Shown here: positions 1 through 10,700 of the stretch, piece after piece
How positions within the stretch are numbered: the first letter of the stretch is position 1
How the letters are laid out: the number at the start of each line of letters is the position of its first letter
Assembly: GCA_008973525.1 (NCBI GenBank)
Contig: WACJ01000447.1
Span: forward strand, 1-64,000
DNA from: Stenopsyche tienmushanensis
Taxonomy: Eukaryota > Arthropoda > Insecta > Trichoptera > Stenopsychidae
Direction of reading: 5' to 3'
DNA: 64,000 nucleotides
Program-made: the position numbers and the translations under genes
The notes under the pieces: generated by a model
Database searches by the model: none
The model's input: only the letters and a program-made list of their open reading frames with translations
Told to the model about the DNA's origin: nothing

Positions 1-474
1 TTCGCAGATTTTTAAAAGCTTAATTACAGTTAGCGGCTTCATAATGTCAAATATCTCATTATCCTTTCCCTACCTATGGCGATATTCACTCGGCAGTGAC
101 TCTTATAATGGGAATATCGATATGAAATATAATAGATACGAGGTTCAGAATTTTTATATTCCTCCGTAATATAATTACGAATTTACTTAAAGTATTATAG
201 TACATATTTGAATATTCATCTGCAGCGACGGAAATAAATAGTTTGTTGGTAAATCAGGAATTTTGCAACTTGTAGTGCATCTCAACAGAAAGGAATTTTA
301 TCAGTCGCATTGATTACTTCGTCGATGTGTGACTTATCTGCAAAGTAAAGTGCTTCTTCACTTTTTATTCAATATACTTAGTTCTCCTAATTCTTATGTG
401 GTATGTTACTGTGCTTTATTTAATTTTATTTATTATATATATTCAAATTCCCCCGATTTTATGAGAAAAATAAA
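1..474. other. AT-rich DNA, no gene recognised
   Basis: No coding signal, repeat boundary or RNA gene was recognised here. It lies directly upstream of a small acidic open reading frame at 475 and could hold its 5' untranslated region. Confidence 0.4.
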
Positions 475-777
475 ATGGATGGAAATAGATATATGGATGA
501 ATATGATAGCGATATCGAGTTCCAAAAAAAAACCGATGATATAACAAACACGGAAGATTTTATTGAAGATTTCAACAACGCTGGTGAGAATGAAGACGGA
601 GAAACCAGCAAAAATGAAGACAAAGAAAAAATATTCACATCAAAGTATGGACATGAATCGAACTCATTACCATCGTCGTCCTCGAGACGTCAAATACAAA
701 ATATTGTTACTGAGAATTCGGGACTTATAAATGGTAGTGCCGATGTAAGCACAATAAAAGAAATGTTTGCTTTATAA
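475..777 (+). CDS. Unrecognised small acidic protein (100 aa), tentative
   Basis: An uninterrupted 100-codon frame starts at ATG 475 and ends with TAA. I do not recognise the family. The first 60 residues are rich in Asp, Glu and Asn (motif YDSDIEF near residue 10, then EDFIEDF). A Ser run SSSSRR follows near residue 67 and a short tail ends in KEMFAL. Codon choice looks protein-like rather than random AT-rich sequence. There is no signal peptide and no membrane segment. A GT-rich donor-like site lies just after the stop, so a longer spliced gene cannot be excluded. Acidic N-termini of this kind also occur in piggyBac and hAT transposases, so a transposon remnant is the main alternative. Function unknown. 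Confidence 0.35.
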   Translation: MDGNRYMDEYDSDIEFQKKTDDITNTEDFIEDFNNAGENEDGETSKNEDKEKIFTSKYGHESNSLPSSSSRRQIQNIVTENSGLINGSADVSTIKEMFAL

Positions 778-962
778 CCACAGATATGGTAAGAGAGATA
801 TGTAAAGAAACAACCCGTCAAATGGATCGTCAATGAAGCGACAGAGAAATATTTTTAACCTTTCCCTTATGAGTAGATTCCACGAGCGTGGTCTTTTTTA
901 TTGCGCAAATTACGCAATTGTAAAATTTATGCCCCGTTAATTCGAAACTGTTGAAATAGTAT

Positions 963-1693
963 TGTTATGTCCCTGAATCTTTGCATAGCTGTTACAGCTT
1001 TCTTCTAATTACAATGCACTCCGTCAATTTTGCTTAATAGTTATATTTCATAACAATTGTGGCGCCTGTCAATATTTTGCCTACTATTCATATTTCACAA
1101 TAACAATCCTGGCGCGTGTTAATATTTTGCTTACCAGTCGTATTTCTGGCACGTACTCAATATTTGATGATTCTTAACTTCATATATCGTAACGTATTTT
1201 TCATACAAATACTTATATTTTTCCAGAACTGCATATCTTTGCATATTAATTATATTTCGTAATAATGAAATTGTTTACGCCTAATTACGTCAGACTTGTT
1301 ATTTCCTATTGTAAAATTGACACGTGCCCATACTTGCAAATAGACACTTTTACTGTTTAAATAGTCGGTGCCTCGACGGCACAGGAAGGATTCATTCTTC
1401 GATTATTCTTGCGAGCAGAGCATTAAATTGCTTCATTGACTGTTGAGTCAATTTATATCGTTACATTTTCATCATGTAACTTCTCGAGGATAGTCCTGGA
1501 GGATACTCTTTATCTTTCCTCTGGACTCACCTCTCGTCACCATCATCTTTAAATGTGTACTAATATATTACTGTGCCATTTAAATCTACAATAAAATATA
1601 TACAACAGAACTTCGTTTAAATTACAAGAAGATATCACCTACAAGCTTACACCAACGAGGAAATCAACCTGCCTACAGAAAAAGTTCATAACA
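963..1693. mobile_element. Solo LTR (731 bp), Gypsy-like, GTAT target duplication
   Basis: The segment starts TGTTATG and ends CATAACA, the TG...CA inverted termini of an LTR. It is flanked on both sides by the same 4-bp word GTAT (959-962 and 1694-1697), as expected for a Gypsy-type target-site duplication. A polyadenylation-like AATAAAATA lies near 1591. No gag-pol sequence adjoins it, so it is best read as a solo LTR left by recombination between two LTRs. Strand is not certain, although the polyadenylation motif suggests plus. Confidence 0.65.
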
Positions 1694-1697
1694 GTAT

Positions 1698-2200
1698 AAA
1701 TGCTTTTATATACTGGCCATACTTTAGGCGTGGCAACACTGTTTGTAATATCGCCGTTGAACGTGCTTTTAAAATATACGCTCTAGTTGGATTTCGCCGT
1801 CTATCATTTGCACTCCCAACAGACACTATAGTAAAACCTCAACGGACCTCTATTTAACGGACAAAAAATCCGGTCAAATGTAAAAAATAAAATGTCCTGT
1901 TAATATTATACATGGTTAAATTTAAGCGTCGCCGCATGTAAAGAATTTTTTGCGACCATGATAATCAGGTCATACATCTAGCACTAGAATCTGAGACATA
2001 ATGCCGTGCTGCTGGTAGGCTGCACTTGGCCAGAACGATAGTATATTAGGGGATTCCCTGATATAATAACGAGTACGTTTCGACGCAGCATACTGGTGTT
2101 AGCCATGCTGGCCAGGGATTCACACAACAGTTCAACTCGAAGTGAATTTTGGTACATTAGTAAATTAATTTAAATTTTCGCAGCCCCAAAAGCTGGTGCG
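1698..2200. other. Unassigned DNA with a pogo-like terminus near 1829
   Basis: Around 1829-1865 the sequence reads TATAGTAAAACCTCAACGG followed by GGAC repeats. This resembles one terminus of pogo-type elements (CAGTAAAACCTC). I could not find the opposite terminus, so this is at most a truncated element. Nothing else is recognised. Confidence 0.3.
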
Positions 2201-2202
2201 TG

Positions 2203-2420
2203 GGATCAGTGTTCCCACACTTTTTTCTAGACGATTTAGAAATTTTGCATAATATAAATTGTAAATATAATAAAATTATTTTTGTAACTATGTATTGAAA
2301 AAAACGTTTTTTTGGAAACTCGGTGTGAAAAATGGATCACTGCAGGTAGAGGAGAGGGTATTAAAATATGATAATTGATCAGCGCTCCCAGACTTTTATT
2401 TATACCACTGAACGTCATCA
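2203..2420. repeat. Two hAT-like termini in direct orientation
   Basis: CAGTGTTCCCACACTTTT near 2206 and CAGCGCTCCCAGACTTTT near 2380 are similar and lie in the same orientation, each preceded by GAT. They match the CAGnGnTCCCAnACTTTT pattern of hAT 5' termini. No matching 3' terminus was found, so these look like truncated or nested hAT-derived repeats. A 61-codon antisense frame here is not regarded as a gene. Confidence 0.35.
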
Positions 2421-4560
2421 AGGAACAGAAAGACTCGCCCCGCCCTTCGTGAGTCGTCGTCGCAGCTCATACTGCGAATGACGTTACAATATAAAACACA
2501 AATGTTTCAGACAAGTCGACACTTAAGAAAATTATCAAAGCGTTTTTAAATTCATTTCTTCGGTACATTCAGAAGTCATTTTCATCATATCTACGGCTCT
2601 AACTAAAGTAATATTTTACCATTTCCCATTAAACATTTACTTAAATATATTAAATTCCAATTACATACCTTTATTAAATCTAATTATATTAACATTTCTT
2701 TGGTTGTTTTTATTAATCTTGTTGGAATAAAATATAGACAAATTTTGATGGCTACTTCCGATGTGAAAAAGAGTACATTGCCGCTGCAGTTTAAGTCGAT
2801 ACTCGATTTGGTGTCTGTGAAATGTGCTTACTTGAAGAATTCTTAAAATGAAATGTTATATAACGTAAGCTATAAGAAATAATAAAAAGTTTGTTCAGAA
2901 AAATAAGGAAACCGGCTTCTATAATTGAGATTTTTATCAGATTCCATTCTAGAAAAGTATAATTGTTATCTCTATCATGGCAAAAGAAATGAACGATTAC
3001 CATGCTTAGTTCATATTTTATTGCATTAACGAAAACATCAAAAATTAAACAAGGTGACTGTCAAGTAGGGCTTGACAAGTCTCAAGTGACGTTAAATTAT
3101 AATTAAATAGTGGTCAGAGCAGATCATGTATAACAAATAGATGTGTAATATTTTTATATAAATCGTTCATAAGTTGATAGACAGCTTTTTTTAGAAATTT
3201 AAATATCCACCTTGTTGCCTGGAAGAAAAAAATAACAGTATACTTCTGTGAAACAAAAAAAACATCCTTCATATTGGAAATTGTTTCATTACAATCATAT
3301 CATATATGTATGTACATATAAATCATTTTTTGAAACTTATATAAATTTCCAACAAAAATGTTGTTCTTACATTAATGAAGTACCACCACCTAGTGAGAAT
3401 CATAAATACAAAACTAGGTTCAATAAGGGTTAAAATCTCAAATGTCATCTCTTTATTATGCTTCTCATACTATAATTGACGTATTAAGTGCATTACAAAA
3501 CTATTCTGAAGATATCCATTTATTTTAATGTTTCTAATCAATTCTTTCAATACTGCATGCATTTTATTATTGTTTTTGATTATTAAAAGTGTGAAAAAAT
3601 TTAGATATAAAATTTATCATTTGAGTGCGTCGTTGTTTTTATATGAATCATTTGACATTTTTGGTCAGTGCTTATTTTCCCAATGAGCCTGAGTCGTGTT
3701 CAGTCATATCTCATTTTGACTTATTGCAGTATAGCTGCTCGACGTTTCTCGCAAGTGGAATATATTTATTTAAATAATAATAGTATTTATACAGATCTAG
3801 CCCTCCATTGATGTTAATTCAGCCTCCAATTTTTACATATAAATATTCAATATAAATTTTAATTTTATGATTTGGTTCCAAATCTACGGCAACGATTCTT
3901 CTATTGCGATTTTGTATTAGGTATTTCCAAATAGTGGACTCGTAATGAAGGGAGTGGTGCCTGTTTTTAAATGATATAACTTGAAACATTACTATACTAT
4001 AAAACATGGCATGACAAAATATGATGAATATCAAATTTTGTCAAAAGAAAAAAGTGGCAGCGTTAACAAAATATATCAACAATCCTCTGAAAAAATGCTC
4101 ATTTTTAGATATAAAATATGAGTACTTTAGGAGCAAGTTTTCGAGCTAACAAAATTATAGTCGACGAAGAAAAACAATTTGAAAACAAGGCTCTGGAAGT
4201 TTTTCAAAAAAAAGACAAGAACAAAGATGTCAATAGGCCAGTTTAATTACTAATTTTATCATACGGAATAAATAAAAAATTAGATAACGGAAGAACAGGT
4301 AAAATTATAAATTTCGGAATACAAAACGTGTAAAAATATACTCTTTTGTATATCACAAACTATCAATGATCTAAAATTAAACTGTAATTGTATATTTCCA
4401 ATCAAACCATACTAGATCAGAAAAGGCAATTGTGTCTAGATTTTAAGCAAAAATTGACTCATTTCTCCTTCCAAATCCCAGAATTATTCAAGTATCTTGG
4501 AATAGAATAACCAATGCACCTCAATACAGTAAGACAAATAGAATATTTGCATTCTAATTC
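2421..4560. other. AT-rich intergenic DNA
   Basis: No gene or repeat boundary could be supported. The open frames (for example 2791-3003 minus, 3819-4034 minus) are short, AT-driven and show no recognisable motif. Confidence 0.4.
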
Positions 4561-4589
4561 ATTTAAGAAAACAGAGAATTTTCACTGAT

Positions 4590-4967
4590 TTCAGCTTCAA
4601 GATTTTATAAAATTGATATCTTTTTAATATATGACAACACATTTTCCAAATATTTCACCTTTATGCATAGTACTCGATATATAATACAATGCAGATGATG
4701 AACGATGGGTCTGTCATAAATTTTGTGTAACTTTTTTGCAGTACTGCCCGTGTAGCTCTCGCTTTTTCCAGTCACTGAAAGAGCACTATCTGTAACTGCA
4801 AAAGTTCGAGACAAAGAGATGGTTTAAAAAGGCTTCACATTTCCCGGATAAAAAATTTCTGCAGCTTTAATTAGACATTTTTGCATATATTTTGTTAGCT
4901 GGGCTGCAAAAATATTCATCGTGAGCTGAATGCGACCCGCGGGCCGCTAGTTTGACATCCTCCTCTG
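4590..4967 (-). mobile_element. Degenerate hAT (ZBED/GTF2IRD2-like) transposase remnant
   Basis: On the minus strand the right border begins CAGAGGAGGATGTCAAACTA followed by GCGGCCCGCGGG, which resembles the CAGGGGTGTCAAACT...CGGCCCGC ends of hAT elements related to GTF2IRD2/ZBED genes. Further in, the frame encodes HLHCIIYRVLCIKVKYLENV, a decayed match to the HCIIHQEALCAK block of those transposases. Stops break the frame and the catalytic residues are not visible, so the copy is dead. The other terminus was not found. Confidence 0.55.
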
Positions 4968-5600
4968 GAAAAAAATATTCCATTATTGTCTTGAGTTATA
5001 AAGTTACCAAATGAGACCAATGGATAATGTATGAAAATAGAGTGCAATATATAAAAAAAAGTCAATAGCAACAAAATTCATTCATTGAAACTTAATATAC
5101 CAAGACAAATTAATGTTTCTATTATCATTAACACTATTGCTATTGTACAATAAATAGCTAAATCTATGCTGGTGAACACACATTCAATTGTAATTGCACT
5201 GTTGCTTAATGCAAAAATCATTGTAATTTCTTTATTGGTCAATAATTTGTTATGAAATTTTCAGAAATTATTCACCATAAGTGTATTCACGTGTTAATTT
5301 TTTATTTAACATTTTTTTTCTATTTATTTAAATGTTTCTAAAATTTTAAATCATGCATCAGCGGTTTGAAACGGTCAATGCGATCATTACACCGCAACGG
5401 TGACTTTTCTAAATTTTAAAAAAGCGTTATTGTCTTTGAGTATAAAAAAATAATAGCTTTCGAGATTTAGTGAGTCATGATTATAGCAAGATGTGCTCGA
5501 AATTGCGGAATCGCTAGTCTCGCTGCTCAAAATATCAAAGAAGCACATTTTTAGTTTACCTCTAAAATAAAATCTAACTCGATCGAATACCTGAAATATT
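4968..5600. other. AT-rich DNA, nothing recognised
   Basis: No coding or repeat structure supported. A 105-codon minus-strand frame at 5387-5704 has no recognisable motif and extends into the GC-rich segment that follows. Confidence 0.4.
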
Positions 5601-5617
5601 AAAAAATAATAATAATA

Positions 5618-6100
5618 TGTTACGTTGACTCCGCCTGACGTGCAGAGGTCAAGCAGCCTTCGTTGCCGCGTCCGTCGAACCATCAGATCAACGAGGACCA
5701 ACAACGGTTTTTGTCAGGATTATTCGACTCGAGACCGGGAGAGTATTCGAAATGAAGAAGGACTGCAGGAGTTCAATCAAATACCAGATTAGCCGCACAA
5801 CACAGTTAAAGAGTGGAGAACCGGCAGCAAACGTTTATCAAACAAAGGGGTGGCGACAGGTAGCATGGTACGGCGATAGATATAATATAGCGACGGTGGA
5901 CGGCGCCGGATTCGGGATTTCGCAACCCAGAATCCAGCGTTGCTCCGGGGAGAACCTTCTCGCTCGTAGTCCAAACCAAGAAGGAAGACAAGTGGCCCCA
6001 GTAAGGGCGCGGATCCTTATACACAATAGCGTTATTGAGATAAAAGACTAGTTTTGACAATGAAGGCATCCCGGCCGCATTCCGTCCCCATTGTCTTCAT
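5618..6100. other. GC-rich island with overlapping open frames
   Basis: Base composition rises sharply here compared with both flanks, with many CpG dinucleotides. Several frames stay open on both strands (99 codons at 5752-6051 plus; 87 codons at 5806-6069 minus), which is what GC-rich non-coding DNA produces. The left edge starts TGTTACG, like an LTR, but no matching right end or target duplication was found. A decayed LTR or a promoter-like island are the two readings I consider. Confidence 0.3.
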
Positions 6101-6769
6101 TAGAAAGCAGGGCTGGAGTTTCACTGCTCGGCATGCAATTATTCAAAAATTGCCATTACTCGAACAAAATAATGACCAGACGCTGAACATTTAAAGGTCC
6201 ACCAATAATACAAAAATTCTCGTCGCTATGTACTTCCGTCCATACAACAAATATATTGATGAATGGTGCAATTTTATAGTAATCCTTTTTTAAATTAAAC
6301 AACACTTACCGTTAAACGCTCACAAAGAAAACACTCATAGTAAGTATCAGCTATATAGCACTAAATAATTACTGTAGTTTAATCTTAATTTTGTGGTTTA
6401 ATTGAAATTTTACTTTTTACCTTGCATGGATAATCTTATGAATGTGAGATTAATTTTTAATTAATTTCAGGATCAGATAAAATATATAAGTTTCATTACA
6501 TTTTATATACATTATAGAATCTATCAATTAAATAATTACTAATAGGTTAAAATATAGTCATCGATAAAGTTAAAATATAACTTATCATACCTGAAACTGA
6601 TTTTGTTATGCGTAAATTTCAAGTCGTAAATATTTTCCAAATATTTAATGAATTATCAGCCTGTATAACATAGATGAATTTGTTATATTAATACAATAAA
6701 TTAGTTCCATGTACGAAATTATGTGTATGTATTTTATTAATTCTATTAAAATAAGAAAACCTTTTTAGT
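6101..6769. other. AT-rich DNA, nothing recognised
   Basis: No gene, repeat border or RNA gene recognised. Confidence 0.4.
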
Positions 6770-7240
6770 ATGGATCAAAAAAATAACAATTTAATACGTC
6801 CAAGTGACAACAGCACCGACGCCATATGTCAAAAAAAGGATGATTTTTACGAAGTTTCGAAGCCTCCGTCGGAAGACTCGCAATCAAATATCTCGGGAGC
6901 AGGTTATTTTTTATTTTCACCTGACCGTCTTCTTCCGCCGTTCGAGTTTAAAAACAACGATTATAAGCGGACCAGAAACAAAAATCGACTGGATAAAATC
7001 GCACTACCTCATGGCAAAGCAGAGACCATCTGTCAAGTGTCAGTGCTGCCAGTCGAGAAAACAACTAACAAATTGTATGGGGCTAATTTGCATCTGAACG
7101 AGCTATCGACTTTAGAAAAAGCAGCTAAACATAAGAATTCAATATTCGTAAACATTTTTTATATTAAACCATGTGTCGATTGCTTCAATTTCTACATTGT
7201 AGAATCGAATTTCTTATTTTTTTTAAATACACACTCATAA
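6770..7240 (+). CDS. Unrecognised 156-aa open frame, tentative
   Basis: The frame runs from ATG 6770 to TAA 7240. The first 120 residues look protein-like: polar start MDQKNNNLIRPSDNSTDAIC, an Asp/Ser-rich stretch, then a basic segment around residues 64-74. The last 35 residues become hydrophobic and AT-driven, as if the true reading frame had already ended or a splice donor had been passed. No family is recognised, and there is no signal peptide. It lies about 0.5 kb downstream of the byn stop on the opposite strand, so convergent transcription would be possible. A decayed exon or transposon-derived frame is an equally good explanation. Confidence 0.3.
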   Translation: MDQKNNNLIRPSDNSTDAICQKKDDFYEVSKPPSEDSQSNISGAGYFLFSPDRLLPPFEFKNNDYKRTRNKNRLDKIALPHGKAETICQVSVLPVEKTTNKLYGANLHLNELSTLEKAAKHKNSIFVNIFYIKPCVDCFNFYIVESNFLFFLNTHS

Positions 7241-7466
7241 AAAATATCAAAAATATTTTTTAAAAAACTAGCGGCACTGGTTTCTCAATTTTTTTATTAA
7301 AAAAAATAATAATTAAAACTAGAAGTATATTATATTTGATAATAATGTAATTTGTTGAACGAAAAATATCAATATATAAAAAAAACGAACGAACGTTTTA
7401 AACTATGCCGTGCATGGTACTTAAAATTATAAAAAAAAGCTAGAACACGGGAATGTTTTAAATATA

Positions 7467-7472
7467 TTTATT
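7467..7472 (-). terminator. Candidate byn polyadenylation signal
   Basis: TTTATT on the plus strand reads AATAAA on the minus strand, about 256 nt beyond the byn stop codon. The spacing is normal for an insect 3' untranslated region. Other A-rich stretches nearby could also serve. Confidence 0.4.
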
Positions 7473-7727
7473 TTAAATAAATTGACTTACGAATATAACA
7501 TTAAATCTATTCTCACATCGACGGCAACTATTTTTTTAGGATAAGTTAAATAAAAAATTGCACACGTAAGGTCACCGCTCGGGAGTTCGCCGTCAAATAA
7601 ATATTATTTTTGTCAGTCGAATGAAAGCATTCCGTTTCGACAGCGCTCGCTGTTTGTGACGTTCTCCAATTGTGACTGTCAAATTGGCGTTCGTTTCGTT
7701 GCTCGAATGCAGGCGAAGAAAAATGCG

Positions 7728-10700
7728 CTACTGCGACGATCCGTTCGAGCAGGGCGAGTGCTGTTGGCGTTTGTCTACTTCCTTCTGGCTGCTCATATAT
7801 TTGTCATATTTTTCGTTTTGAATGTTATTTTGCGAGACGTGACGGGGAGACGCGGAAGTCTCCTGTCTCGAGCGTTCCGTTTCTACGCAGCCTTTGTGGT
7901 CGGCGTCCGAGAGGCACTCGCTCTGCTCTATCGTCTCCAGCGGATTGTTGTAGGTCTCCATCTGGTTGTACATTCCGTCCGGGAGGATGTAGTCGGCGGT
8001 CTGGTGGTTGTACGAGTTCGGATAGTATCCTATGTCGTTGTGGTGCCAGTTAGACGAGTATATGAAATTGGAGTAGTTGGCGTTGACGATGGACGAGGAC
8101 TGGTGATAGAGCTGCGCGTCCGCGGAGCCGGGGTTGGGGTGCAGGGCGTAGACGGAGGCGACGGGGCTGGAGGGAGCGGCGCAGTCGGCGCGCAGGTCGG
8201 GGGAGTTGGGCGGATAGGAGTGCGGGGGGGACTGTGCGTGGTAGTGTCCGGGGCTTCCCGCCGGAGGGATCGGAGGCGAGCCGTGAGCGTGCTTCTGCGG
8301 CGGCGACTGCGACGTCCAGTAGGGCGACGACACCGACACCGGCACCGGCTGGACTCCCGACGGCGGCAGGGTGCCGGCCCAAGACGCGTAGCTCGTCCCG
8401 GACGGACTGTACATCGACGACGTGGATATCTGTTCTGGAGGGTTATAAACTGAAAATTATTTCATCGAGTTAAATGAAAGACACAGAGCTAAAAATATCG
8501 GAATCGGGCGGGGCGCGTTCGAAGTTACCTAAGGGCGGGGTCGAAGCGTGCGGGTGGGACGGCGGCCTCGGCGGCGGATAGGGAGATCGTCTGCAGCTCG
8601 TTCTCACGGAACCGTATTGGGGAGGAATCAGCACTCCGGCGACTGAAACGTTAACAGATCTCATCAGTCGACGTCACCTGCGAAACGACGAATGAGGAAA
8701 ATGTCCGCGTTCATAAATACATTGAGGATAATGGTGCGGCAAAGAGCTCTGCGGACCATAAGGATTGTTGATGATGTCGCGCTGGTAGAAGCACTCCGGT
8801 CTCTCTTTGGCGTCGAGGAAGGCCTTCGCGAACGGATTGTATTTAATTTTGAGCGACGTCACTTCTTCGTTTTGATACGCGGTCACGGCAATAAATTGAG
8901 TCTCCGGAAACGGATAAGTCACAATTTGTCGCAGACCGGTGCCCACTTTCACGAGATGAACTCTCGGCTCGTATTTGTGCAGAGAGTTCAGCATGATCTG
9001 AAAAAAAGTCAAAACAAAATTGTAAAAAAAAATATAATTCGACGACGAAAACGAAAACGAACGTTAATTATATACCTGTCCATTTCCGTTAGTTTTGTTG
9101 GTCAATTTGACTTTTGCAAATGAAATTGGCTCTTTCATCCAGTGCGCTCCGAAATTTGGACTCTCCGGATGTATATATATGGCATTGGTCGGCGGGACTT
9201 CCGCTTTTCCTCCGGGTACCTTTCGATCGAAGAAAACGTAATTACTAAATATGATTTTTAAGCGCTGACTGAGACCAAATCTGACAATTAAACGTTTTAA
9301 CAGTTTATTGTTATCGTGTCATTCATAGGCATCGTTTGAAATATTTATGTAAAATCAAAATAAAACTTATACGAGAGCAAATACACATATGTACATAACT
9401 TTTTTTATATAACGCCAGGGGGTTTGGCCGCCCGTGTGCGAATATAGATTGGCTGCCCCCTAGCTTTTTAAAAATCAAAATATTTTTTAAATCAAATTTG
9501 ATACTTTTCATTTCAAATTCAATCTTATTCAATGCAATTTTAAATTAAATTATTAAATAGATAGGATGAAGCTAAAAAAGACATTTTCATTTGGATTATC
9601 TCATACATATATGAATTATGTTAAATTTGAAGAAAAACGAAAAACATCATCGTTTTGGGCTCGCCATAAATTATTTTTAAACATTCAAGCAAACAATTTT
9701 CAGTTTTATATTAACAATTCTATTTAAAATATTGAACCGGAAACAATTTGGGTATTTATATAGGATGAATAACTTTATATATAAAAATGAATGTCTGTTT
9801 GTGGTCCAAAGTTTGTAAGTTTGCTCGCTGAGTATAAATTCCTATACCATTCATCCGATTGCGATGATATTTTTGTAAGTTATTGTATCTAAGAAGGTTT
9901 TTAAATTAAAACAACCATTGATTTATGCGGAATTTGGTTTGCGAGACGTTTAACGGATGCACCATTTTGGCGCATATTGGTCTGGCAACAACAACAGAAG
10001 CAGCAACACTTCAAAAGTGTATTCGAGTCACTTTTAAATTCTGTGTCATTTAAGAGTATTTATTTTGCGAGATGTTCAGCGGATGCATCATGTTATAGTT
10101 GCACACGCATATTAGTCTTCCAAGTCACATCAACGAATGTTTTATTCTGTTTTAATTAATCTGTAATTCATTTGTTTGTTTAGAATTTTAAAAACAGCTT
10201 TGGCCATGTTACATGAAAAATTCAAAATGAAAATACAAAAAAATATTGTAAATTTAATTCAAAACCAATTAGAAATTTGATGACAATTTGTGTTTTCCAG
10301 TTATCCGTGTTCTTCTTCCCCAGCATTAGGCCGGATAATCGATAGCCTACTGTTATTACATGCAATGTGAATAAATCTTACCTTATAGAAAATACATAAT
10401 ATATAATACGTAAAAAAAAAAACCAAATATAATATCATAGTTTCAAGGCCATATTTGCGTTGCTTTTGCACATTTGACTCGGATATCTATTTCTGCTTAA
10501 TAGCAGGTATGTATAATAAGTCCCATTATCGGTAGTTGTACAACCCCGAGGGGAGTCTATATTTTTGAGCCGTGCAATTTCATCAATAGATGAAAGATTT
10601 AAAGCAGCGCGTCTTAAACTTATGTGGTCCGCGGACCTCCTTTTGAGCAAATTTTTTTTCGCGGATCCCCTAGTGAATTATTTTTATATTTTTTGCGAAC

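Noticed and set aside
7656..8453. A 265-codon plus-strand frame opposite the last byn exon
   Set aside because: It is the GC-rich antisense of the byn C-terminal exon. It is Arg/Val-rich with no motif, while the minus strand gives a phase-consistent byn protein.
8643..8677. A 35-nt byn intron using the GTGACG donor
   Set aside because: It is too short for normal splicing and puts the next exons out of frame, ending at a stop. The GTATTT donor solves both problems.
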